From: Trichobilharzia regenti
Taxonomy: Eukaryota; Platyhelminthes; Trematoda; Strigeidida; Schistosomatidae
NCBI GenBank assembly: GCA_944472135.2
Contig: OX235265.1
Location: 57,671,112 to 57,735,111, forward strand
Length of the DNA stretch: 64,000 nucleotides
Reading direction: 5' to 3'
The translations under genes and the position numbers were made by a program. Shown here piece after piece: positions 46,826 through 56,668 of the stretch; within the stretch, counting starts at the first letter, position 1, and each line of letters opens with the position of its first letter. Below the pieces are notes generated by a model that made no database searches, had not been told where the DNA came from, and worked only from the letters and a program-made list of their open reading frames with translations.

Positions 46826-47664
46826 TTATGAGGATAAGCCATTGAGACACAAACCTTGCATTTCTGCATGATTGTCTAGCTTCCGCTTAAAAATCTCCAG
46901 AGATGGCGCTGTAGTCACGGCCGCCGGTAAAGCGTTCCAGAGACGGCAAACACGAAGCGAAAAGAAATGTGATCGCACTCGAGTCTTTGGTCTCTGGTGT
47001 GCTATCCTTAGCGGGTTACCTCGTGGAAGCCTATAATCGCTTAATGGCAGGATGCTTTTATTTGGGTGGGCCTGGTCATTTAGGATCTTGTAGACGGTGA
47101 TGAGGTCTCCCCTGTGCCTACGGTAACTAAGTGTGAAAAGACCTAATTTCTTTAGTCTTTCCTCATATGATTTGTTGCGGAGGCCGATCACCCATTTTGT
47201 CGCTCGTCTCTGGACACTTTCTAGAATGTTAGCATCCCTTTTGAGTAGCGGAGGTGCAATGATATTATGCACCTCAAGGTGTGGCCTCACATATGCCTTG
47301 TATAGCCTTAAGAACAGTTCGGGAGTGAGAGCTCCCAGCTGCCTGTGCATAAAGTGTAATGTTGCGTAGGCTTTGGCGACGTCCCTCGAGTAATTTCCAC
47401 TGGTGTCTAGCTTTTCTGTTAGAATAAGACCTAGATCACGCTCTGATGGAACACAACTCAAGTTCTGGCCACCAAGGGTGTAATTTACACTCTGTGACCT
47501 GCCGGAATGAAGCTGCACTACTTTGCACTTCTTTAGATTGAAAGGCATTCCGTTAGCCAAAGCCCAATTTCCCAGAGTTTGCAGGTCAGCCTGCAATCTA
47601 TCTGAGTCTTCCGATGAGTTTATTGCTCTCCAAATCTTTACGTCGTCAGCGTAAAGAAGCGCAG
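46826..47664 (-). pseudogene. LINE RT C-terminal part
   Basis: This frame resumes after the frameshift with LLYADDVKIWRAINSSE (the RT active site), then LADL-type thumb sequence (LGNWALANGMPFNLKKCKVV), LYKAYVRPHLE and SYRRHRGDLITVYKI, ending at a stop at 46826. It continues directly from the frame at 47671-48756. Confidence 0.85.
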
Positions 47665-47670
47665 AGCAGT

Positions 47671-48756
47671 TTAGTTGGGGGGCAGGTCATTGATAAAAAT
47701 CAAAAACATCAACGGCCCTAGGATAGAACCCTGAGGAACCCCTGATGCCGAGGTGTGCCAGGATGATCGGATGCGGTTGACTTTGGTGCAGAATTCTCTC
47801 TCGCCTAAGTAATCTGTCAGCCATGCGAGAAGTGCTCCAGAAACTCCCGCCTTGCCTATTTTGTGAAGGAGCAGACCATGGTGAACTGTGTCGAATGCTT
47901 TCGCAAAGTCGAGAAAGATCACGTGGGCTGGTACCTTTTTGTCCCAGGATAGTGTCCAATCGTTCCAGGCTAGTAGAAGATTCGTCACGCAGGATCTTCC
48001 CCTCCTGAAACCGTGCTGTGCTTCGTGAAGAAGGTTAGTCCCATCGAAGTATTTTCTCATGTGGTCGTCAATGAGACTTTCCAATATCTTCGATACCACT
48101 GGAAGTAGAGCAACTGGTCTGTAACTGGTCACATTCTGCCGGTCACCACCCTTGAAGATAGGGGATAGGATTGCACGTTTCCATTCACATGGAAGTTTCC
48201 CTACATCAAGGGAGTGTTGGAACAGATCACTTAGGGGTTGACAGAGACTTTCTGAACACTGCTTCAGGACAGATGGTCTGATGCCATCACAACCTGGAGA
48301 CTTTCCCGAAGCCAACCTTCCCAATTTTGCAAGTACCATAGCCGGGGTAATTTGAAATGTCCCCAGCAGGTTTTCGTGTGTTGGTTTTGCGATGTAATCT
48401 GGATGTTCTGTAGGGGTAATATCCTCGTTACTATTTAGTTGCCTGTGAAAGGCTAGGCTGAATGTCTCTGCCATTTCAAGACTAGTAAGAGATTTCCCAT
48501 CAGAACCCACTAGATTGCATGCTCCCTGGTTGGTCGGTTTTCTTTCGGCCATAAACCTGTATAGGCTTTTGGGGTTCACGAGAAGCTTATTGGCGAGGTC
48601 TCCCTGAAATGTCCTTCTATCGCTCCGGACTCGTATGTTACATCGATTCCTGAGTTCAAGGTACACTTCATATTCGGGTTGACTCTTCGATCGTCGCCAC
48701 GCGAACCAGGCTTTACGCTTTGCCTGCAGAAGGCGTTGTGTCCCCTTTTCAGCCAT
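47671..48756 (-). pseudogene. LINE RT N-terminal and central part
   Basis: The frame carries KSPGCDGIRPSVLKQ, WKRAILSPIFKGGD, SYRPVALLPVVSKILESLI, FLDFAKAFDTVHH (motif A) and ASGVPQGSILGPLMFLIFIN (motif B). It runs into a stop just after DLPPN because a C run of six (G run 47677-47682 on the + strand) appears one base short: adding one base restores the join to LLYADD. Confidence 0.88.
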
Positions 48757-49658
48757 GATCGTTGCTTCCTAGCTTTTGGTGAGACTAAAGGAACAGTGTC
48801 TGAGACCGCCTGGTGAATGATCTCCTTTACCACTCTCCAGTGTTCTTCTACTGTTAGCTCTGTCCATTTTTTAGGCCAATTTGCTTCAGACAGAAGTCTT
48901 CGCATTTTGGTGTAGTTGGCTTTGTTATAACACAGATAGGGCTGTGTATTGTCCCACTGTAAGCGCTCGCGGAGGACTATGTCGAATACTATGACCGCGT
49001 GGTCACTACTACCTATGGGAGTCGTGATCTGAACGTTTTCCACTAGTAGCTGGTCACTAGTGAGCACGTAATCCAGTCTAGAAGACTTCCCATCAGGGCC
49101 CCATCTAGTATCCATCTTGACATTTTCAGTGAATCCAGCCTTCCTGATGGTATGCAGCAGATTTCGATCAAATCTATCATGGGCTTTTCCCGACACCAAG
49201 TTAAGAGATGGGGCATTGAAGTCACCAGCTATGACAATTTGATCATAACCCATGTCTTGAGTCGTTGAAATTGTATTTAGCAGTACCTGGTTAGGGTCTG
49301 CTCCACATGAAGGTGATCGATAAATGCTGCCCACTAGATATTTGCAGTACCCAACGGTGAAGTGGCACCATATGGAGTCAGGGAGCTCTGTGAGGGGAGG
49401 GTCCGTCGCGTGAACACATCTGAGCTGTTTGTCGACGTATATGGCGACTCCACCTCCTTCTTTCAGGTCCCTATCTTGCCTGACTAGGACCATATCATTT
49501 ATACTGACTTCGCTGTCTGCCACCGTAGGGGTTAGCCAGGTTTCCGTCAATATTATGATTTTGGAGTTTAGTTGTGATTGTAGGTGTCTAAGTTCAGCTA
49601 TTTTGCCTCTTAGCCCTCTCACATTACTATACAGGCAACTGGTAGTCAGTCTCACCAC
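48576..49658 (-). pseudogene. LINE endonuclease (EEP) part
   Basis: An apurinic-type endonuclease is readable: SNVRGLRGKIAEL, LTETWLTPTV, EGGGVAIYV, GSIYRSPSC, VIAGDFNAPS, SSRLDYVLTSD and GSSDHAVIVFDI. It nicks target DNA for target-primed reverse transcription. Downstream of about residue 300 the frame leaves the LINE sequence, so a frameshift lies near 48735-48775 before the RT frame. Confidence 0.88.
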
Positions 49659-49720
49659 TTCCCCGTATTGGGGGGTAGTTGACTTGATATTGGCTATCGG
49701 TTGAGGAGTTATCCTACGAA

Positions 49721-50320
49721 CTAGTTGGCCGATTCCCCAGGAACCGGCCTGTTGGCGTTTTTTTCTTCTAGTTCAGTTGGAGCACTCGGATGACACTGGC
49801 TATCATCGTCAGTGCTGCACCGCTGTAGTGTGACTAGGGGTTGAGGATTTTCTTTTACTACGCTTTGTTCTCTCCTTTGAGTGCGAGGCTGGCTCTCGCA
49901 GCAGCGAATGTGTTTGCTGACCTTGTCCTTGGTCTCGTACCATCTATGGAGAGCGGTATTCAACTGGTCTTGGGAGCTGAACTTGACAGCTAACAGACGT
50001 GGCGAGTTAATTGACATAAGATGAGTGGGTCGAGGCAGTCTATAAATAGAGACAGCCCCTGAACTTCCTAGGGCCATCTGGGATGCTAACCATCTCCATT
50101 GTTGTACATCATGACAATGCTTTTCGCAGGCGTTCCCAGTTACCAGTTCGGGAATGCCATGCACAACCATGGGGGCAGAAGGAATGAGCTCTGGCGACTC
50201 CCTCGCCATTTGTCTTTCCTTCCACGGCCTGTCTGGCTTAACACGTATGTTACAGGCCCTCCCTATAGAAAGGACTTGAGAAGCCAGTAACACTTTTTCA
50301 ACATCCTCGGTAGAGCCCAA
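49721..50320 (-). pseudogene. LINE ORF1-like remnant
   Basis: A 199-codon frame lies just upstream of the endonuclease frame. It has no clear zinc knuckle; the segment SPRLLAVKFSSQDQLNTALH could be part of an RNA-binding fold. Its position before ORF2 supports an ORF1 origin. The N-terminus seems to continue upstream without a good start. Confidence 0.5.
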
Positions 50321-50404
50321 TGTTACCCTCAGTGGGGATGGTTTGCCTTCAGGTGCAGTTACTACACCCTTTGTTTCAAATCAAATGAGGTATATACGAA
50401 CTAA

Positions 50405-51030
50405 GGGAAAGTTACTCTTACTTAATCTTTAACCCTCACTCAGAGCCTTTAACGATCCCAAACAGTTCTCCTATAAACACAGTAGACGTACTTTAGATGC
50501 AGCTGCAGTCTTGCTTCACAACATTTTCTCCAGTATAGACAATGGGGCTAAATTCGCTGCACCTTCCTAGAATACACATCTGCTTTCGACTCAGTACCCA
50601 GAGATATTCTGTTAGATAAGCTTGCTGAAACTCAAACTGAGTATTGGACTGTTAGATGGCTTCATTCTTATTTATCAGGGAGAAAGCAGTACACTGTAGG
50701 TCAGGGGGAAGTCGTCCATAACCAATTGTATTTTTGTTTGATGAACTTATTGTACGAATGCATACGAAAAGAACTTTTTCAAGCACGCGGACGATCTAAC
50801 TATTTCAATGTCTGTTAACTGCCAGCTACACTGTACTAAGATGAACAGCTCTCTATTAGGAGTGAGAACATGCTCTTAAACTAAGTCCTTCGAAATGTCA
50901 GACTGTTATTGTCAGTTTCCGATGTAAACGAAAGTTAGTTGAAGGTGTTAATTCCTATGACCTTTGCAAAATTGATAATAGTGATATGGAAATGAAGTCT
51001 AACTTGAAGCATCTCCGACTAATTCATCAC
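50405..51030 (+). mobile_element. CR1-like LINE RT fragment, broken
   Basis: Frames with several shifts and stops read KLLLLNL, FNDPKQFSYKHSRRTLDAAA, EYTSAFDSVPRDILLDKLAE and WLHSYLSGRKQYTV, matching the RT of the 32155-34122 element. It is truncated at both ends and lies on the opposite strand to the LINE on its left. Confidence 0.8.
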
Positions 51031-52036
51031 AGCGTATTGGCCCTAAATGTATGCCACATGCAGGCATAATGTTTATGAGCTAGGTATGCAAATCAAGGTA
51101 AACGCTTGTACGGTACATTCATTATTTATAAAACTAACTCATACGTAAGAACTGTGGTTTGATCAGTTATACAACGTTTAATACATTTAGACACAAATAA
51201 CCTACGATGCTTACTTCTATGACGCGTTACCTAAAACTACATTAATATAGTCTCCTATAGCTACCACCCTAGTGGGCAACTCGTTATCTTTGAATAACGA
51301 AAATTCTGGGAACTTTCTTGGTAAAAAGATCGTCCCTTACTCGAAAAAATTAAGTATACCCTAGTCTCCCCAAAAACGTTCAGAGGTATTCATCCTATCA
51401 CCTCAAACGACTCACTATTTACAGTCATTTAAAAAGTAAAAATAAATTTACCGATGGCAACGTGCTTATGATTTCTAGATATCATAATGTACTATGAGGA
51501 AGACGCTATATCCATGCGGTTATAACGGTCAGATGCGCGAAATTAGTCCAAAACACAACAACCACGATTCCCAGTCACATAACATCTTACTTCGCTACCT
51601 AATCTTATAATCGTATCAACGGATATTTCGCCAAAGAAAAGAAGACTACTGGTTCAAGGAAAATTTATTTAGTTTTTTTTTAAAGATCGTGAACATCTGT
51701 GTTTATAGTCACGGAAAAATCACAAACCACCAATGGTAGACTACTACCCGGAACGTTATTCTTCCTAATTAATGTCTTACCTTTAACTGGGATTGTTCGT
51801 ACACTCACCAGATAATCGTATTTTATCCGCTTTGAAAACCGTTTTGCAACCCATCGAATGGATGTTCACACTGGCTCTATTACGGGTAGTCCTAGTTCAT
51901 GTATTTGGATCTAGTACATCAAGCAATAATAAGCATAAGTAACACTTACCCTTAAGGATTCCAGTTTCTTTTAGTTCCCAAAATACACACAAGCACAACA
52001 GATTCATACTTTTCATGCGGATCAACCCTATTTGAC
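51031..52036. other. No gene recognised
   Basis: No exon, repeat unit or element could be named in this stretch. It could contain the 3' UTR or further exons of the small minus-strand gene at 52037-52613. Confidence 0.35.
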
Positions 52037-52613
52037 TTAGTCTCTCACGACATATTTTTTTTTAAATGATAGCAGACACACGGATGGTATATTCACATTC
52101 TCAAAAAGCTTCAAAGCTTTTTCAACTTCAACCCAGGTTCTAAATTTTCCACGTTTAATTTGTTCTTCGAAAACTTTGCTAACATCTACTCTGATGGTGT
52201 TCCCTTTAACAGATTCACTCGCAGATTGTTGCATGCTGTAAACATGAACGAGAAAGACACTATTTTCACGATTTCTACATCTAAGGTAATTAAATGAGCC
52301 GACCAGAATAACGGCAACCAATAAATGGACTGAAAACAACTGCTTCTGCCAGCCAAACATCTTCACGTGCATGATTTCCAAGACTTCCACACATTGCCAA
52401 TTCATTAACAGCTGAAAACCAAATAAAACACTAAAAGCCGCATAAATACAAGGTATGAAACAATTGCACCGAAATGAATGCACTGACCTGGTAGTGAAAA
52501 GTTTCAAAACCAAAGAAATAATTCATTTTAACGGCAACGGAAACAAAAGATGAGGTGAAACGCAACATTTGTGAACAATACGCATCAAGATTAGTCGTGT
52601 ATAACGGCAGCAT
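52037..52613 (-). CDS. Candidate two-exon gene, small single-pass membrane protein
   Basis: On the minus strand, exon 1 (52613-52488) and exon 2 (52411-52037) join across a 76 bp intron with donor cag|gtcagt and acceptor ggttttcag, both phase 0, giving 166 residues. The product has a semi-hydrophobic start (FTSSFVSVAVKMNYFFGF), a membrane segment LFSVHLLVAVILVGSFNYL around residues 62-80, then a basic, soluble tail with VDVSKVFEEQIKRGKFRTW and VEVEKALKLFENVNIPSV. The start could instead be the ATG at 52526. The end SFKKKYVVRD is weak and a gtgaga donor sits there, so more exons may follow. The family is not recognised; composition and splice sites look genuine. Confidence 0.45.
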
Positions 52614-52767
52614 AAACGGAACAACAAACGCGTACACGAACAGCTACGGAACTGCAATCCAACATGGCCGACTGATATGGACGAAAATGACCTTCGAGCG
52701 TCTCACCCCACCAATGACCTTGATAAGTTACGGATAATTTCAGCCCATGTTAAGTTGTTTTACTGCA

Positions 52768-52959
52768 TCAAATGGTGCCGAGGTCGATTCCAGAATCCTC
52801 CATTTGCTCCATTTGTGTCTGCATGGCGGACTGTATTCGTAAGTTGAGTAAAATGTTGAAAACTGTTTGAAAACCAGTTGCTTCTTCATTTCAGATCATG
52901 AATACTCATTTACAGCATGTTCGCCAGCGTCTTCAAATGGTAGAATTGGATCGTTCATG
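52768..52959 (-). CDS. Possible tiny two-exon frame, 46 aa
   Basis: On the minus strand, 52959-52914 (MNDPILPFEDAGETC) and 52862-52768 (ending MEQMEDSGIDLGTI, TGA) join in phase 1 over a 51 bp GT-AG intron. It lies 155 bases upstream of the candidate gene at 52037-52613 on the same strand. Other frames are also open in the second part, so this may be chance or part of a different exon structure. Confidence 0.2.
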
Positions 52960-53224
52960 GAATTTGAGTGGTTATGAGATAGACGGTTTGGAATTAATCC
53001 TCATTTCAGTTTAGATGCAGGGTTGTTCGACCTCGACCAGAAGATGAATAGGAGCAGCAAAATACCAGAAAGAGAAAGTATGTGAACATGAAAAGGACAT
53101 TAATACATGATTCATTTATAAATGTTTATCTTAATTATACTTAAGTAAACATTTTTCTATATTGTATCTGCGTTTTCACGTATTTATGCGAAGTCTTAGA
53201 GTTTATTTAATGTCATAATGTGTA

Positions 53225-53400
53225 TTAATGAGTCTGAGCGTTTTATTGTTCTAATGACTGATGCGTTTTAGAAATAAGTGATGGGTTCTGGTAGGGATAG
53301 TCATTTGGACAAAACAGTTTATATAGCAAGCGTTTGAAGGTTACAATGAGGGATAGGTCCTATTTCTAAGGGTAGACTAATCCTGTATGTTCCGTACTAT
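53225..53400 (-). repeat. Second, decayed copy of the LINE ORF2 end
   Basis: Translated with shifts, this reads like the last ~50 residues of the adjacent ORF2 (NIQD..S.L..., FKR-L-Y-LF, NDY). It lies directly beyond the stop of the intact copy, so it is either an older insertion or a tandem duplication of the 3' end. Confidence 0.5.
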
Positions 53401-53469
53401 GTCTTTATGCATCCATGCTGCTAGTTTATTTATAGTTTAAAGATTGCTAAGGGTGTTGAAGTGCGTCTT

Positions 53470-56289
53470 TTAGGTGCTGTAGTAGATTAGTGCTTGATTC
53501 GTTCTAGGAGTAAATAGTTTATTAATATAATCAGTAGAGTGAAACAGTCTGTATAGAGAGCGTTTGAAGCTTGTAACCGAAGAGCAAGTTCTGATATCTA
53601 GGGGTAGGCTATTCCATATTTTAGAATACATGACTGTGAAGAAGTTTTCACGGAGTGTTGACTTAAAAGAATGAGTTGTCACTGTGGAAGTTTGGTTACG
53701 CAGATCGTAAGAACCTTCCTGTGCGAATTGTATGTCCCTGTTACCTGAGAAAGATATTTTGTGAAGGACCTTAAAGAAGAATATTAGGTTTATAATAAGT
53801 CGCCTTGTCCAAAGTGGGTCGAGTTTTAGGATCATGCACCGTGAGATGTAGTCTTTCTTACAATCGTAGCCAAGCAGTTTTGAGGTAAAATATCGTTGGA
53901 TACTTTCCATCCTTAGCTTGTCACGTGTGCGAGTGCTGCTTATAATAAATGGACAGTATTCTAGTAGTGGTCTGACACATGTTTTGTACAGAATTAGCTT
54001 GGCTTCATTGTCGTGAAAGTTCCTGAGTATGCATCCTAAGAGCATCCTCGATTTTCTAGTCTGTGATGCTACTTGCTCTGAGAATGTCAAGTCACTAGAG
54101 TACCTCAGGCCTAGGTCAACGACACTTCGGAGTCTTGTTAGGTTAGCAGATTGGAGCGTTAATTTCAGGTCAATTGAGGGTGCACCGAAGCAGATCCAGC
54201 CACATTTGTTCAGATTAAATTGGAGATTCCATAGGGACGACCAAGCAGCCATTTTATCTAATTCCTTCTGTACTACATTCTCGAAGTTCCCTAAGTCATC
54301 ACGTTGGAATGTATAAGCTACTTTTAGGTCATCTGCAAAGATGAATGGTTTCCCGTGCGTGAAGCAAGCGCATATGTCATTGATGTATAGTGTAAATAGG
54401 AGGGGTCCAATGACACTACCTTGTACTACACCAGAAGTGATAGGGCTAGGTTTGGAGGTTGCAGACCCGAGTTTAACTATTTGGGACCTATTGTTAAGGA
54501 ATGATTTAAGCCATCCTAATAATGGGTCACGTATTCCTAAGGAGTTCAGTTTATTTGTTAGCAGTAAATGGTCAACACGGTCAAATGCCTTAGAAATGTC
54601 AAAGTAGATGACAAGTACTAGTTGCCGTCTGTCACGACTGCTGGTTACAAAATTGAAGAAGTCTAGGTGACATGTTAAACATGATCTGGATTTCAGGAAT
54701 CCATGTTGGTTCGGACTTATGATGTTGCAGCTAAGCATATGTTTGATTAGGTTATTTTTGACTAGTCTCTCCATGATTCTAGATGCTATAGGTGTGATAT
54801 TGATTGGCCGGTAGTTACTGACTTCAGTTTTCGAGCCAGATTTGTGTTTAGGCATAATGAATGTAGTCTTCCATATGTCAGGGTAAGTTTGGGTTTCTAG
54901 GGACATTGTGAATATTTTAAGCAGTAGTAGAGGAATGTCAGGGCCACCATATTTATAGAAGTAAGATGATATACCGTCGGTACCGAAACCTTTTGAACTT
55001 TTGAGGGTTCTTATAGTTTGGTTAATGTCAGCGTAAGTGAATTGAACAGTGCTAATTTGGTTTGGTGTGAGTGGAGATGGAGTTTGTGCCATTTTAGTAA
55101 TAGGGTGTATATCGAGTAGCTGGACTGAGGGCTTAAGGTAGTTACCTGCAAACGTTTTGTTGAATAGTTCACATATGTCTGCAGAGTTAGTGCATAGCCT
55201 GCCTTTGTCTATGAGGAGAGAAATGCTGTGATTTTTGCGATTCATTCGCTTCCTTAAGATTTCTGTGAGTGCATACACTCTAGCAGGACTGGCTACTGCG
55301 ATGCGTTCTTCCTTTCTCATACGGAAATCTTGAGCTTGTGTGATGGAGCTAAGGGTTTTAAGTATTAGACCTAGAGTGCCAAAGTCGTGGTGTTTGAAGT
55401 AACTTGTTGAGAGTTTCTTCAGTTTCTTACGATCCTTTGGTTTTATGAATGACTTTCTGTGTGGGGAAACCTTTAGTGTTTGGAGTGGAATGACAGCATC
55501 TAAGCATATGTTTGAGTTATGGTAGAAGATGGTTAGGGCTCTCGATAGGTCATCAGTAGTGAAGTATTCATCCCATTTGGAGGATCTTAGCATCGATTCA
55601 ACTAAGGCCCAGTTTGCCTTACTATAGTTCCTATATATTACTTGTTGTGAAGTGGAGGTATGAGATGCATTGCTACTCAGCGGAATTGGCAGTGCACACA
55701 TTACTGTTTTGTGGTCGCTCCCTGGGAACTCAGAACCTACTAGCGTTGAAAGGGGGCTTATATTGTGGCAGAAGATTAAGTCTAGTACGTTGTTACCTCT
55801 TGTGGGAGTAGTGACAGTTTGTTTCCAGCCAAGTATATCCAGTGTGTCTAAGAACTTATCAAATTTAGTTGGACCTGTGGGTATATCCCAGTTGATTTCA
55901 GGTAAGTTAAAGTCCCCACATAGGATCTTATGATCGTATTGTAAGTCGGTTAATTGCTCCAGAGTATTAATAAGTTGGGTCTCGTAATTACTAAAGGTGC
56001 CAGGTGCTCTGTAGGTGCATCCAATTAATGCTGTTACGTTATTTAAGTGTACATTAACCCATAGAGTCTCAGGCATGTTAAGTGTACTACTTTCTAGCTG
56101 TGATACAGTAAGTTCATTCAGAAAGTACATGAGACAACCCCCTCCCTTACCACCTTCCCTGTCACACCGAAAGTGTGTGTAGTTATCTAAGCTTATTTCA
56201 TCATCCAGGATGTCCGAATGACACCAAGATTCAGTGATGACAATTACAGGGGGTTTGTATATTACTGTGAGTGCTCTGAGCATCGGCAA
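53470..56289 (-). CDS. LINE ORF2: endonuclease and reverse transcriptase, 939 codons, open
   Basis: The endonuclease occupies about residues 1-215: ITESWCHSDILDDEISL, GGCLMYFLNE, TALIGCTYRAPG, ILCGDFNLPEINWD and GSDHKTVMCAL. The RT lies at about 440-720: KSSKGFGTDGISSYFYK, MPKHKSGSKTEVSNYRPI, GFLKSRSC, IYFDISKAFDRVDH (motif A), SGVVQGSVIGPLLFTLYIND (motif B) and FIFADDLKVAYTF (active site, F in place of Y, near residue 650). The frame stays open upstream to about 56500 without an ATG and includes LYVILINARSVLNKLPML, the usual endonuclease beginning, so the true start lies further upstream or uses ribosomal coupling to ORF1. Confidence 0.92.
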   Translation of the reverse strand: MPMLRALTVIYKPPVIVITESWCHSDILDDEISLDNYTHFRCDREGGKGGGCLMYFLNELTVSQLESSTLNMPETLWVNVHLNNVTALIGCTYRAPGTFSNYETQLINTLEQLTDLQYDHKILCGDFNLPEINWDIPTGPTKFDKFLDTLDILGWKQTVTTPTRGNNVLDLIFCHNISPLSTLVGSEFPGSDHKTVMCALPIPLSSNASHTSTSQQVIYRNYSKANWALVESMLRSSKWDEYFTTDDLSRALTIFYHNSNICLDAVIPLQTLKVSPHRKSFIKPKDRKKLKKLSTSYFKHHDFGTLGLILKTLSSITQAQDFRMRKEERIAVASPARVYALTEILRKRMNRKNHSISLLIDKGRLCTNSADICELFNKTFAGNYLKPSVQLLDIHPITKMAQTPSPLTPNQISTVQFTYADINQTIRTLKSSKGFGTDGISSYFYKYGGPDIPLLLLKIFTMSLETQTYPDIWKTTFIMPKHKSGSKTEVSNYRPINITPIASRIMERLVKNNLIKHMLSCNIISPNQHGFLKSRSCLTCHLDFFNFVTSSRDRRQLVLVIYFDISKAFDRVDHLLLTNKLNSLGIRDPLLGWLKSFLNNRSQIVKLGSATSKPSPITSGVVQGSVIGPLLFTLYINDICACFTHGKPFIFADDLKVAYTFQRDDLGNFENVVQKELDKMAAWSSLWNLQFNLNKCGWICFGAPSIDLKLTLQSANLTRLRSVVDLGLRYSSDLTFSEQVASQTRKSRMLLGCILRNFHDNEAKLILYKTCVRPLLEYCPFIISSTRTRDKLRMESIQRYFTSKLLGYDCKKDYISRCMILKLDPLWTRRLIINLIFFFKVLHKISFSGNRDIQFAQEGSYDLRNQTSTVTTHSFKSTLRENFFTVMYSKIWNSLPLDIRTCSSVTSFKRSLYRLFHSTDYINKLFTPRTNQALIYYST

Positions 56290-56668
56290 TTTATTTAGAA
56301 CAGATCTAGCATTTATGAGGATTACGTAAAGATGAGAGTTGAAGTAGCATTTGAAGTATTTAAGTTCGTTAGTCAGCCCCGAATATGGTTCAGCACCCAG
56401 TAGTTCTGCTGGACATGACGATCCTATGTTAAGAGGAGTTCCAGCATCATGCTCACCTATGTCTATCGAGTTGTTGTGTGCTGTTTTCGGTGAGAATTAG
56501 GAGTTGGAGTACTGGATTTGCTATAGACTAAGGAACTTTTATTTTTAGTTAGGTTACAGAAGTGGGTAGGGTTCTTTATTTGGCCTATACTTGTGCAAGT
56601 GTCAAGTGTGTCCAATGGATACGGGTGCACTAGACCGTTCCTGTTTTCATGCAAGGAGGGAGCCAGCA

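Larger units (their letters stand above)
46040..50370 (-). mobile_element. CR1/Jockey-like LINE with ORF1 remnant, endonuclease and RT, frameshifted
   Basis: In minus-strand order there is an ORF1-like frame (50320-49721), an endonuclease/RT polyprotein broken into three frames (49658-48576, 48756-47671, about 47660-46826), a 3' UTR present twice, and a terminal 7-base repeat (attggat)n at about 46080-46045. The 5' end is uncertain and probably truncated near 50370. CR1 elements are known to end in short tandem repeats rather than poly(A), which fits. At least two frameshifts prevent a full ORF2. Confidence 0.85.

Noticed and set aside
54029..54607. Plus-strand frames within the 53.5-58.3 kb LINE
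   Set aside because: These are antisense shadows of the intact minus-strand ORF2.
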